Shown one piece after another: positions 34,687 to 43,833 of a DNA stretch of 47,899 nt; within the stretch, counting starts at the first letter, position 1, and the number at the start of each line of letters is the position of its first letter. Source of the DNA: an uncultured Clostridia bacterium (GTDB lineage Bacteria > Bacillota > Clostridia > TANB77 > CAG-508); the NCBI GenBank assembly GCA_948891265.1, contig CAQUBD010000001.1:1-47899 (forward strand), in the 5' to 3' direction. Under the pieces are notes generated by a model. It did no database searches. It saw nothing but the letters and a program-made list of their open reading frames with translations, and was not told where the DNA came from. Position numbers and translations under genes: made by a program.

Positions 34687-36507
34687 ATTTTTAAAAAATT
34701 AAAAAGAGAAGATACAAAGAGTTTTTTATCAGGAGTTTTTTCAAAAAAAGATTTAATTTCGCCAGCATATATAAATATGCAAAATCCCAAATATATAGAA
34801 ATAGATAATTTATTCTATTCATCATTAATAATAGTTAATTATTATAGAGAGCAAACAGATTTATTATTAAAAAATTTAATAGAAACAAATATAAATATGA
34901 ATATATCAATATTTTATGAAAAACAGGACAATTATAAAACTATAAAAGACCTTACATATCATATAGGAAATGTCGGAGTAGAAATAAAGGAATCAAATCA
35001 AAATAGACAAGATATAGATATCGCTTCATATACATACAATGATGCTAGGTATATAAGGAAAGAACTTCAAGTTAATAATGAAGATTTATATTTCTTATAT
35101 ATTTATATAAATTTATATTCAGAAAATATAAAAGAATTAGAATATAATTTAAATAAAATAGAAGGAATAACTCAAAGCAAAGGAATGCAAACAAGAAGAG
35201 CAAACTTTAGACAAGAAGAAAGTTTTTTTGCAACATTACCAATAATGGAAAATAAAGAAATAATAAAAAATGTAGCAAAAAGAAATATATTAACAAGTGG
35301 ACTTATATCAACATATCCATTTATATCGTCAGCTATTTTTGATAAAAATGGAATATTTATTGGAACAAATATTTATAACAATTCTTTAGTTTTTATAGAT
35401 AGATATAATACAGAGAAATATAAAAACGCGAATATATGTATATTTGGAACAAGTGGAGCAGGAAAATCTTTTTATACAAAATTATTAATATTAAGGTACA
35501 AATTATTAGGAATTAAACAATATATTATAGATCCAGATAGAGAATATAATAAAATATGTGATGAATTAAAAGGAATTCAAATAAAATTAGGACCTACTTC
35601 AAATACATATATAAATATATTAGAGATAAGAAAAGAAAGTATAGAAGAGGGAGAAAATGGATATTTAGCAACGAAAATAAGTAAATTAGTAGGTTTTTTT
35701 AATTTGATTTTTGGAGAAATGGATGAAGAAGAAAAAGCATTATTAGAAGAGAAAATAATAGAAATGTATAAAAGAAAAAATATAAATTTTGATGATAAAA
35801 GTTTATTTAATGAAAATAAAGAATTTAAAACAGAAAAACAGATGCCAATACTAGAAGATTTATTTAATATATTAGGACAAGATGTTAGAACTAGAAAATT
35901 TAAAATAAAATTAATACCATTTGTACAAGGTTCAATGAAATTCTTTAATAATTATACTAATATAAAAATTGATAATGAATTAATTGTTGCAGATGTTTAT
36001 GATTTAGGAGAAGAAAATTTAAAATATGGAATGTATTTATTTACAGATATTTTTTTCGATAAAATAAAAGAAAATAGAGAAGAAAGAAAAGCAATTTATT
36101 TAGATGAAATATGGAGACTAATTGGAGTAACTTCAAACAAAAATGTTGCAAGTTTTATTTATAAAATATTTAAAACTATTAGAAAATATGGAGGTAGTGG
36201 TGTGGCAATTACACAAGATATATCTGACATATTTAGTTTAGATAATGGTACATATGGAAGAAGTATTCTAAATAATTCTAGTATAAAAACATTTTTTGCA
36301 TTAGAAGAAGAAAATATAAAAGTACTAGAAAAATATGCTAATCTATCCGAAAAAGAAAAAATAGAAATAAAATCATTAAAAAGAGGAGAATGTTTAATGT
36401 TTGTGGGAGAAGATCATATATTAACAAGGATACAAGCATCAGAAAAAGAAAAAGAGTTAATAGAAGGTGAAAATGAAAATGACAAAAATTATTACAGCAA
36501 TAAATAA
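34687..36507 (+). CDS. virB4: VirB4-like T4SS ATPase of T4SS-2, apparent AUU start
   Basis: About 606 residues. Walker A is FGTSGAGKSFYTKLL, Walker B is KAIYLDEIWRLIG, followed by RKYGGSGVAITQDISD, as in VirB4. The first ATG (34777) has no ribosome site and would delete the conserved stretch SKKDLISP, which matches KELIAPSG of the other VirB4. AGGAGG at 34674-34679 is followed 7 nt later by ATT at 34687, which starts FKKLKREDTKSFLSGVF in frame. AUU is a rare but real start codon (infC). There is no in-frame ATG or GTG at suitable spacing. It lies 51 nt after the N-terminal part and overlaps the next gene by about 29 nt. Confidence 0.82.
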   Translation: MFKKLKREDTKSFLSGVFSKKDLISPAYINMQNPKYIEIDNLFYSSLIIVNYYREQTDLLLKNLIETNINMNISIFYEKQDNYKTIKDLTYHIGNVGVEIKESNQNRQDIDIASYTYNDARYIRKELQVNNEDLYFLYIYINLYSENIKELEYNLNKIEGITQSKGMQTRRANFRQEESFFATLPIMENKEIIKNVAKRNILTSGLISTYPFISSAIFDKNGIFIGTNIYNNSLVFIDRYNTEKYKNANICIFGTSGAGKSFYTKLLILRYKLLGIKQYIIDPDREYNKICDELKGIQIKLGPTSNTYINILEIRKESIEEGENGYLATKISKLVGFFNLIFGEMDEEEKALLEEKIIEMYKRKNINFDDKSLFNENKEFKTEKQMPILEDLFNILGQDVRTRKFKIKLIPFVQGSMKFFNNYTNIKIDNELIVADVYDLGEENLKYGMYLFTDIFFDKIKENREERKAIYLDEIWRLIGVTSNKNVASFIYKIFKTIRKYGGSGVAITQDISDIFSLDNGTYGRSILNNSSIKTFFALEEENIKVLEKYANLSEKEKIEIKSLKRGECLMFVGEDHILTRIQASEKEKELIEGENENDKNYYSNK

Positions 36508-37579
36508 TCCAGAATTAAATAAAGAATTGAAAAGAGAAAATAATATAGAATTAATGTGTAAAGATATTCAATATAAAGAAGGAATATTAGAAATGTTAGA
36601 AGAAAATGTAACAGTTGATTATATAATAATTGATGAAAAATTACCAGGAGAAATAAATATAGAAGAATTAATAGAAAAAATAATAGAGATAAATGAAAAA
36701 ATAAAAATAATAATTGCAATAAAAAAAGAAAATAAAAAAAATAATAATTATAATAATAAAAATATAATAACTATAATTTATGAAAATAAAATTAATTTAA
36801 ATAAATTAAAAAATTATAAAAAAGATACTAAAGAAATAAATGTGAAAAAAATAAAGAAAGAAAAAAATAATAAAATAATAAATAAAACAAAAATTATATC
36901 ATTATTAGGAGAACAAAAAGTGGGAAAAACAATGACTATGCTAAACATAGCATATTTATTGAAAGATAAAGATTATAAAATATTAATAATTGAATTAAAT
37001 AAAGAAAGTTCAGATATAAAAACAATTTTAAAATTTAATAAAAAAAAGAATAAAAAAAGAAAAATTAAAATAAAAAATAAATATTTAATTATTAAAGGCA
37101 AGTTTAATAAAAAATATATAAATAATAAAATAATAAAAAAAATGATTTTTAAAATAAACAAAAATATAGATATGATTTCTTATAATAAATTGATTAAATA
37201 TAATAATATAGAAAAAATAAAAAATAATTACAATTTTATATTAATAGAAATTAATTATAAAAAATTAAATAGAAAAATATTAAATAATTCAAATAAAAAT
37301 ATTTTAATAATTAATCCAAATTTAATAGGAATAAAAAATAGTAAAAAAATAATAGAAAAGTTTAATAAAAATAAAATTGAAATATTGATAAATAATTATA
37401 ATAAATTTTCAATTGAAGAAAATATATTAAAAAAAATATTTAGCAAAAATAGAATAATTGGGAAAATAAAATATAAACAGGAATATGAAATGTTTATAAA
37501 CAGAAATTTTAGAGGCAAATTTTTTAGTACAAAAATTCACAAACAAGAGATAGAAAATATTATAAAAAAGATAGTTTAA
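36479..37579 (+). CDS. TadZ/ParA-like ATPase with receiver-like N-terminus
   Basis: About 366 residues. An N-terminal domain of about 85 residues resembles a degenerate receiver (VDYIIIDEKLPGEIN, then IKIIIAIKK). A Lys-rich linker leads to a MinD/ParA-type P-loop LLGEQKVGKTMTMLNIAYLL. This is the layout of TadZ/CpaE, which position pilus machines at the cell pole. The rest is extremely Lys/Asn/Ile-rich; ILIIELNKESSD fits the second strand, but the expected Asp of Walker A' is Glu. The start is probably ATG 36479, 9 nt after GAAGGTG. It overlaps the end of virB4, so the two are coupled. It may be decaying. Confidence 0.6.
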   Translation: MTKIITAINNPELNKELKRENNIELMCKDIQYKEGILEMLEENVTVDYIIIDEKLPGEINIEELIEKIIEINEKIKIIIAIKKENKKNNNYNNKNIITIIYENKINLNKLKNYKKDTKEINVKKIKKEKNNKIINKTKIISLLGEQKVGKTMTMLNIAYLLKDKDYKILIIELNKESSDIKTILKFNKKKNKKRKIKIKNKYLIIKGKFNKKYINNKIIKKMIFKINKNIDMISYNKLIKYNNIEKIKNNYNFILIEINYKKLNRKILNNSNKNILIINPNLIGIKNSKKIIEKFNKNKIEILINNYNKFSIEENILKKIFSKNRIIGKIKYKQEYEMFINRNFRGKFFSTKIHKQEIENIIKKIV

Positions 37580-37789
37580 TAAGTTTACCAAAACAAAGAA
37601 AAATTAGAGATATTTTAAAATTTTTTTAATAAGATAAGAGAAGAAAAGTAGAAAATTATTTACGTATATAGCAAAGATCAGATTTAAAAAATTTTCTAAA
37701 ATTGAATCTTAATATATTAACATAAAACAAAATAATAAAAAACAAAAACAATTAAAATATAAAAAATAAATAAATAAAGGAGAAAATAT

Positions 37790-38506
37790 ATGAAAAATGA
37801 AATAAATAATCAAATAAATATAAATAGTAATTTAGAAAAAGAAATAAATCAAAAAAATTTTTTAGAAACAACATTAGGAAAGACTATTAATACAGGAATA
37901 GATATAGGAATTAGAGCAATATTGCCAAATTACATAGAAGAGCAAATAATAGACTTAAAAGATAATTTAATAAAGTATGGTTTAAAAGATGGAATAAGAA
38001 AGAGTATAGATGATGCTATAAATATAGGAAAAAGTACATTAGGAATAGTTACAGGAGATTTTGAAAATATTTTACAAGTTCAAGAAGCTGTAAAAAGTGG
38101 AGGAATAATAGATAATATTTCAATGTTATTAGATGATATTATAAATAAAGTACAAAGAAATCAGTTGATAAATTCCACAGTTGCAAAAACAATAAAGCAA
38201 GGAAAAAATGTAATATTAAACAATATTGAAAAAAATATAGAAGATAAGTTTAATAATCAAATAAAGTCTCTGGGATATACTGAGAATTATATTAATAATT
38301 GGAAAGAATATTTTAATAATAAAGATTTTAATGGAATGGAAAGAGAATATAAAAAAATTGAAAAAGAAATTAATAATTTAATGCCAATAGAAAAAACAAT
38401 AAATAATGTAAGAACAATAGAAAATTTGCATAATTTAATTAAGAATAATGGACAAGATTTCAATTTAAGTAGAGAACAAATAGAATTAGCAGAAAAATTA
38501 AAATAA
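37790..38506 (+). CDS. Uncharacterised helical protein
   Basis: 238 residues, no signal peptide or clear membrane helix, mostly amphipathic helix with Asn, Lys and Ile. A Gly-containing central stretch (IGIRAILPNYIEEQIIDLKD, then KYGLKDGIRKSIDDAINIGK) suggests a membrane-active or helical-bundle fold. I do not recognise the family. AAGGAG precedes the ATG. It follows the TadZ-like gene after about 210 bp and ends 6 nt before the Rpn-type nuclease gene, so the two are probably co-transcribed. Confidence 0.65.
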   Translation: MKNEINNQININSNLEKEINQKNFLETTLGKTINTGIDIGIRAILPNYIEEQIIDLKDNLIKYGLKDGIRKSIDDAINIGKSTLGIVTGDFENILQVQEAVKSGGIIDNISMLLDDIINKVQRNQLINSTVAKTIKQGKNVILNNIEKNIEDKFNNQIKSLGYTENYINNWKEYFNNKDFNGMEREYKKIEKEINNLMPIEKTINNVRTIENLHNLIKNNGQDFNLSREQIELAEKLK

Positions 38507-38512
38507 AGAAGA

Positions 38513-39601
38513 ATGGAGACGATAGAAATAGAAAATAAGTTTAACTATAAAATTAATGTTGACAAAGAGGAAAATAAACATTATAATATAACCAATATAG
38601 AAATATTTACAATTAATGAATACATAGAATATAAACAAAAATATGACTTAAATATAATAGGGTTAAGTGATGGAAACAAAGAATATCAGCATGTAAATAA
38701 TGTACATGATAAGATATATAGAAAATTATTAGAAAATAAGAAAAATGCAATAAGAGTTATAAATAATTTTCTAGATTTAGAAGACAAAATAGAAGAAAAA
38801 CAAATAGAAAAATATAATAGTAGTTATGTTTCAGATGAATTAAGAAATTTAGAAGCAGATATAGTATATAAGATAAAAGATGAAGAAGTATTTTTTTTAA
38901 TAGAACATCAAACAAAAGTAGATTATTCAATGGCATATAGAATACTAAAATATGAGTTATCAATTATAGATAGCAGTTTGCAAGAAAAAAAACTAAGATA
39001 CCAAAATAAAGGATATATATATCCTTTAATAATACCAATAGTATTGTATACAGGAATAAACAAATGGGATGCAAAATTAAATTTAAGAAGATTACAACCA
39101 AAATGGAATAAATATGAAGGAATGGAATTATCAAAATATAATATATTGGATATAAATGATTTAGATAAAAAAGAATTAATAAAAGAAGAAAATATAATAA
39201 GTAAATTATTAATAATTGAAAAATCAAATACACAAAGGGAATTTATAGAGAATTTGAAAGAAATATTTAAAGAAATAAATAAGAAAAGTTATACAAAAGA
39301 AGAAATAAAATTATGTGAAATAACAATAAAAGCAATGATAAAAAATAATTTAAATGAGAAAGAAGCAAACGAGATTTTAGAAAATATTAAATTTGAAAGG
39401 AGAGATAATATGTTTAGAGTAGATGAAATGTTTAAGAGAGAAGAAAAAAGATTTAGAGAAGAAGGAAAAACTGAAGGAAAAACTGAGGGAAAAATTGAAA
39501 TGATTAAAAATATGCTAAAGGAAAAAATATCCATAAATATAATAGAATCTGTTTCAGGAATGAAAAAAAGTGAAATTGAAAAAATAGCAAAAGATATATA
39601 A
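38513..39601 (+). CDS. Rpn/PD-(D/E)XK family nuclease ('transposase_31'-like)
   Basis: 362 residues. The block YVSDELRNLEADIVYKIKD, then FFLIEHQTKVDYSMAYRIL is the catalytic core of Rpn-family (YhgA-like) PD-(D/E)XK proteins: Asp in EAD and Glu/Gln in EHQ. It is followed by YPLIIPIVLYTG, typical of the family. The C-terminus has a 4-residue repeat (EGKT x2, EGKI) encoded by three near-identical 12-bp units at about 39470-39505, a usual site of length variation. Rpn proteins promote RecA-independent recombination and have been linked to phage defence. The ribosome site is weak, consistent with coupling to the upstream gene. Confidence 0.82.
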   Translation: METIEIENKFNYKINVDKEENKHYNITNIEIFTINEYIEYKQKYDLNIIGLSDGNKEYQHVNNVHDKIYRKLLENKKNAIRVINNFLDLEDKIEEKQIEKYNSSYVSDELRNLEADIVYKIKDEEVFFLIEHQTKVDYSMAYRILKYELSIIDSSLQEKKLRYQNKGYIYPLIIPIVLYTGINKWDAKLNLRRLQPKWNKYEGMELSKYNILDINDLDKKELIKEENIISKLLIIEKSNTQREFIENLKEIFKEINKKSYTKEEIKLCEITIKAMIKNNLNEKEANEILENIKFERRDNMFRVDEMFKREEKRFREEGKTEGKTEGKIEMIKNMLKEKISINIIESVSGMKKSEIEKIAKDI

Positions 39602-39635
39602 AATAATAAAAATTTAAATGAAAAGATTTATGTAA

Positions 39636-39664
39636 AAAAGTGATTACTAAAAGTGGTCACTTTT
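39636..39664 (+). terminator. Terminator after the Rpn-type gene
   Basis: AAAAGTGA (39636-39643) and TCACTTTT (39657-39664) form an 8-bp stem with a 13-nt loop, followed by TATTGTGTTTTT. Confidence 0.65.
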
Positions 39665-39766
39665 ATTGTGTTTTTAGATATTCAGATATATAATAAATGC
39701 ATAAATATAAATTATATAAGTAGCATAGAGAAATAAGTGGAAGAACTATATACACAGGAGGAAAAG

Positions 39767-40642
39767 ATGGAAAAGACACATATAAAAGAAAAAGGAATAA
39801 CAATAATAACATTAGTAATAACAATAATAATACTTTTGATATTAGCAGGAATAAGTATAGCATCATTAGTAGGAAATGATGGGTTAATAAATAAGGCTAA
39901 AACAGCAAAGGAAAAAGCAGAGAAAGCAAGTATAATTGAACAAATACAAACAGATATAATGGCAAAACAAGCAGAAAATATGAGTATGGATCTATCTCAA
40001 AATGAGTTAAAAGAGATATTAAATAAATATGTAGAAAAAGAAGAAGATATAAAATATGATGAAACAGATACAAGTAAAATTGCTAGTATAATAACTAAAG
40101 ATGGAAAATACAAAATATTATTATCAGATATATGGGATGGTAGTATAATTGCAAATAAAGACAATAATGAAAATAGCTATGAAAGTGGTTCATCAGTAGA
40201 AATAATAAACTTAAAAAGTGAGATAGAAGCATTAAAAAATGATATGAAAACAATGAAAATTGATTATGATAATAATATAAAAGAAATAAAAGAAGAAGTA
40301 TTAAAAAAGCAAAATAATTTAGAAGTTTCAGAAAAAAAGATTGAAATAGTAGGAGGATATTTTATTCCAGATGATGGAAGGAGTCTAGTAAGAAAATATG
40401 GGAATGTTGTAACTGTATATTTTAATGCGGCTTCTACTAAAAACATGAGTAAAGGAGAAATATTTGGTAAAATTCCAGAGGGATACCGTCCAAAAAGAAA
40501 TACTCATTTTATTGGTTATAATGCTTATGGGACTATAACTGTTAATGGAATTGTTGGTACAAATGGGGATTTGCTATTTTCTAATTGTGATTACCCAGCT
40601 AATGAATGGTTTCATTTTGATATTTCATATATATGTGAATAA
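39767..40642 (+). CDS. Pseudopilin-like secreted protein with collar-like C-terminus
   Basis: About 291 residues. The N-terminus KGITIITLVITIIILLILAG is the type IV pilin-like leader common in Clostridia, with Gly before the hydrophobic helix but no Glu at +5. Next come a coiled-coil (about 55-95), an acidic linker, a second coiled-coil (about 145-185) and a C-terminal domain (KIPEGYRPKRNTHF, TVNGIVGTNGDLLF) like phage tail-fibre/collar modules. I choose ATG 39767 because AGGAGG lies 5-6 nt upstream; the frame extends to a GTG at 39737. It may be a surface appendage or adhesin. No prepilin peptidase gene is in the window. Confidence 0.65.
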   Translation: MEKTHIKEKGITIITLVITIIILLILAGISIASLVGNDGLINKAKTAKEKAEKASIIEQIQTDIMAKQAENMSMDLSQNELKEILNKYVEKEEDIKYDETDTSKIASIITKDGKYKILLSDIWDGSIIANKDNNENSYESGSSVEIINLKSEIEALKNDMKTMKIDYDNNIKEIKEEVLKKQNNLEVSEKKIEIVGGYFIPDDGRSLVRKYGNVVTVYFNAASTKNMSKGEIFGKIPEGYRPKRNTHFIGYNAYGTITVNGIVGTNGDLLFSNCDYPANEWFHFDISYICE

Positions 40643-40672
40643 AATAAGAAAATGGTATGAATTTAAATTAAG

Positions 40673-40705
40673 AGTAGATAATCAAAAAAGATTATCTACT
40701 TTTAT
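40673..40705 (+). terminator. Terminator after the pseudopilin-like gene
   Basis: AGTAGATAATC (40673-40683), loop AAAAAA, GATTATCTACT (40690-40700), then TTTTATATT. A perfect 11-bp stem. Confidence 0.85.
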
Positions 40706-40783
40706 ATTATAAAAACTTATTATTAAAATATAGTATAAAATTAGAAAATAAAGGTAAAATAGAAAAAGAAAGAGGTCGATAAT

Positions 40784-41080
40784 ATGGAAAAAGAAAAGAT
40801 AGAAAATATGATAGATAATATTTATGAATTAAAATTTGAGATATTGGATAAAAAGATAACAGAGATAATAAAAGAAAATAAATATAAATTAAAAAAGACA
40901 GAAGAAAATAAAATAACAGACGAAATAAAAGAACAATTAATAAAAAAACAAATAAAAGAATTGGTAAATGATATAGAAGAAAATAATAATATAAAAAATT
41001 CAATAATAATGAAAGAGATGTATAAACAAGGTTTTATAGATGGAGTAAGTTTAATAATAGACTGTAAAACTAAAAATTAA
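40784..41080 (+). CDS. Small helical protein, possibly DUF6809-like
   Basis: 98 residues, almost entirely charged helix (Lys, Glu, Ile), ending MKEMYKQGFIDGVSLIIDC. The closing YKQGFxxGVxLI pattern resembles small DUF6809-type proteins, but the match is weak and from memory. AGAGGTCG precedes the ATG. It stands alone between a terminator and the gyrA promoter. No membrane segment. Confidence 0.5.
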   Translation: MEKEKIENMIDNIYELKFEILDKKITEIIKENKYKLKKTEENKITDEIKEQLIKKQIKELVNDIEENNNIKNSIIMKEMYKQGFIDGVSLIIDCKTKN

Positions 41081-41129
41081 AAAACGCTGTATTTCCCTAA
41101 GTTTTTTACCATTTTTTTGCTAAAATTGC

Positions 41130-41158
41130 TTGCAAATTGTGTTGACGTTTAGTATAAT
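41130..41158 (+). promoter_or_regulatory. gyrA promoter
   Basis: TTGCAA (41130-41135), a 17-nt spacer and TATAAT (41153-41158) with a TTGACG at 41142 in the spacer, about 48 nt before gyrA. Confidence 0.7.
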
Positions 41159-41206
41159 ACAAATGTATATAAAATCTTTATAAAACAATGAAAAGAGGGA
41201 AAAATA

Positions 41207-43663
41207 ATGGAAGAAATACCACAAAGAAGAGACGGAAAAATAATTGAAAGAGATATAGACAAAGAGATGAGAACAGCATATATAGACTATGCAATGAGTG
41301 TTATTGTATCTCGTGCACTTCCAGATGCTAGAGATGGTTTAAAACCAGTACATAGAAGAATATTATATTCAATGCACGAAGATGGAATTACATCAGATAA
41401 AGCATATCGTAAATGTGCTAATACAGTAGGTTCTGTTTTAGGACGTTACCATCCTCATGGAGATAGTTCTGTATATGACGCAATGGTAAGATTAGCTCAA
41501 GACTTTACAATGAGATATCCATTAGTAGATGGACATGGTAACTTTGGTTCAGTAGATGGAGATAGCCCAGCGGCTATGAGGTATACTGAAGCAAGAATGT
41601 CAAAAATTTCAGAATTAATGCTTACTGATATCGAAAAAAATACAGTTAACTTTATGCCAAACTATGATGATAGATTACAAGAACCAACTGTTTTACCAGC
41701 AAGAATACCAGCATTATTAGTAAATGGTTCATCAGGTATTGCCGTAGGTATGGCAACAAATATACCACCACATAATTTATCAGAAGTAATAGATGGAATT
41801 ATAAAAGTTATAGACAATCCAGAAGTTACAATAGAAGAATTAATGGAAGTTATAAAAGGTCCAGATTTTCCAACAGGTGCAACTATTTTAGGTAAAGAAG
41901 GAATTAAACAAGCATATACAACAGGTAGAGGAAAAATTACAATGAGAGCTGAAGCTGAGATTGAAGAAATGAGTGGAAATAGACAAAGAATAATAATTAC
42001 ATCTTTACCATATCAAGTAAATAAAGCTAAGCTTGTAATGACAATAGCAGAATTATCGAAAGATAAAAAGATAGAAGGAATATCTGAGGTTAGAGATGAA
42101 TCTGATAGAAAAGAAAAAACAAGAGTTGTTATAGAATTAAAAAGAGATGCAAGACCACAAGTTATACTAAATCAATTGTATAAACATACTCAAATGCAAG
42201 AAACTTTTGGAACAATAATATTAGCATTAGTTGATGGAGCACCAAAAATCTTAACTTTAAGAGAATGCTTAGATTGCTTTATCAATCATAGAAAAGAAGT
42301 TATATTAAGAAGAGCTAAGTTTGAATTAGACAAAGCCCTAGCAAGAGCACACATTTTAGAAGGTTTGAAAATAGCTTTAGACAATATAGATGAAGTAATA
42401 AATATTATACGTTCATCATACGATAATCCAAAGGAAAGATTAATGGAAAGATTTGGATTATCAGAGATACAAGCACAAGCAATCCTAGATATGCAATTAA
42501 AACGTTTATCAGGATTACAAAGAGAAAAGTTAGATGAAGAATATAATGAATTAATGAAATTAATAGCATACTTAAAAGATATATTGTCAAGTGAAACATT
42601 AGTATATGACATTATTAAAGAAGAATTACTACAAATAAAGGATAAATATGGGGATGAAAGATTAACAAAAATTTTACCAGCAGTAGGAGAATTTGTTGAA
42701 GAAGACTTAATTAAAGAAGAGCAAACAGTAGTAGCATTAACACATTTTGGATATATTAAAAGAATGCCTGTTGATACATACAGAAGCCAAAGAAGAGGTG
42801 GAAAAGGTATTACGGGAATAGCGACAAGAGAAGAGGACTTTGTAAAACAAATATTTACTGCATCAACACATGATACAATATTATTCTTTACTAACAAAGG
42901 AAAACTATATAGATTAAAAGGTTATGAAATACCAGAAGCAGGAAGAACTGCAAGAGGAACAGCAATAGTTAACTTATTAAATTTAGATGCTGGAGAAAAG
43001 ATATCAGCTGTTATACCAATACAAAACTTTGCAGAAGGAAAATATTTATTAATGGCAACAAAAAATGGTTTAATTAAGAAGACAGCTCTTACAGAATATA
43101 ATTCTGCAAGAAGAACAGGTTTACAAGGAATAACACTTAAAGAAGATGATGAGCTTATAACGGTTAGACTTACAGATGGAGAAGATAATGTAGTACTTGT
43201 TACAAAAGAAGGTATGTGTATAACATTTGATGAAAAAGATGTAAGACCAATAGGAAGAGTATCTCAAGGTGTTATAGGAATAAGATTAGATGATGAAGAT
43301 GAAGTGATTGGAATGGAATCTATAATTTCTGGAGGAAAGGCAACACTTCTTGCAATAACAGAAAATGGTTTTGGTAAAAGAACAGAATTAGATGAATATA
43401 GAGTTCAGATTAGAGGTGGAAAAGGAGTTATAACTTACAAAATAACACCTAAAACAGGAAAACTAGTAGGAGCAAGAATTGCCACAGAAGATGATGATGT
43501 AATGCTAATAACAGATACAGGAACAATTATAAGATTAGAAGTAAAAGATATTAGCGTTTTAGGAAGATCAACACAAGGAGTTACTTTAATGAGAACAAAT
43601 GATGGTGGTAAAGTTGTAAGTATAGAAACATTAACACCAGAAATGAAAGATACAGTTGAATAA
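41207..43663 (+). CDS. gyrA: DNA gyrase subunit A
   Basis: 818 residues. The winged-helix/tower region has RILYSMHEDGI and GRYHPHGDSSVYDAMVRLAQ; the active-site Tyr is in AAMRYTEARM; the gyrase-specific box QRRGGKG begins the C-terminal beta-pinwheel, so this is GyrA and not ParC. The quinolone-resistance region has Ser and Asp at the key positions (GDSSVYD), i.e. the susceptible residues. It is separated from gyrB by about 8 kb of T4SS-2 and accessory genes, whereas gyrB-gyrA adjacency is usual in Firmicutes. Confidence 0.98.
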   Translation: MEEIPQRRDGKIIERDIDKEMRTAYIDYAMSVIVSRALPDARDGLKPVHRRILYSMHEDGITSDKAYRKCANTVGSVLGRYHPHGDSSVYDAMVRLAQDFTMRYPLVDGHGNFGSVDGDSPAAMRYTEARMSKISELMLTDIEKNTVNFMPNYDDRLQEPTVLPARIPALLVNGSSGIAVGMATNIPPHNLSEVIDGIIKVIDNPEVTIEELMEVIKGPDFPTGATILGKEGIKQAYTTGRGKITMRAEAEIEEMSGNRQRIIITSLPYQVNKAKLVMTIAELSKDKKIEGISEVRDESDRKEKTRVVIELKRDARPQVILNQLYKHTQMQETFGTIILALVDGAPKILTLRECLDCFINHRKEVILRRAKFELDKALARAHILEGLKIALDNIDEVINIIRSSYDNPKERLMERFGLSEIQAQAILDMQLKRLSGLQREKLDEEYNELMKLIAYLKDILSSETLVYDIIKEELLQIKDKYGDERLTKILPAVGEFVEEDLIKEEQTVVALTHFGYIKRMPVDTYRSQRRGGKGITGIATREEDFVKQIFTASTHDTILFFTNKGKLYRLKGYEIPEAGRTARGTAIVNLLNLDAGEKISAVIPIQNFAEGKYLLMATKNGLIKKTALTEYNSARRTGLQGITLKEDDELITVRLTDGEDNVVLVTKEGMCITFDEKDVRPIGRVSQGVIGIRLDDEDEVIGMESIISGGKATLLAITENGFGKRTELDEYRVQIRGGKGVITYKITPKTGKLVGARIATEDDDVMLITDTGTIIRLEVKDISVLGRSTQGVTLMRTNDGGKVVSIETLTPEMKDTVE

Positions 43664-43667
43664 AATA

Positions 43668-43704
43668 AATAGGGATTAAGAGAAAATCTTAGTCTCTATT
43701 TTTT
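43668..43704 (+). terminator. gyrA terminator
   Basis: AATAGGGATTAAGA pairs with TCTTAGTCTCTATT (two G-U pairs), loop GAAAA, then TTTT. Directly after the gyrA stop. Confidence 0.85.
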
Positions 43705-43743
43705 AAATTCAATATGAATAAAAAAATTTAAACATATTTTTAC

Positions 43744-43772
43744 TTGACACATTATGTAAAATAGTGTAAAAT
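43744..43772 (+). promoter_or_regulatory. Promoter of the 78-residue membrane protein gene
   Basis: TTGACA (43744-43749), a 17-nt spacer and TAAAAT (43767-43772), 61 nt before the ATG. The architecture is the same as that of the promoter at 34007. Confidence 0.75.
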
Positions 43773-43833
43773 AAAAACGAAACTATAAATTTGAATTTTT
43801 AAGTTATATATAACTGTATAAGGAGGATAATTT

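Noticed and set aside
42286..42897. 203-codon frame opposite gyrA
   Set aside because: A shadow of a fully conserved gene, with no initiation signals.
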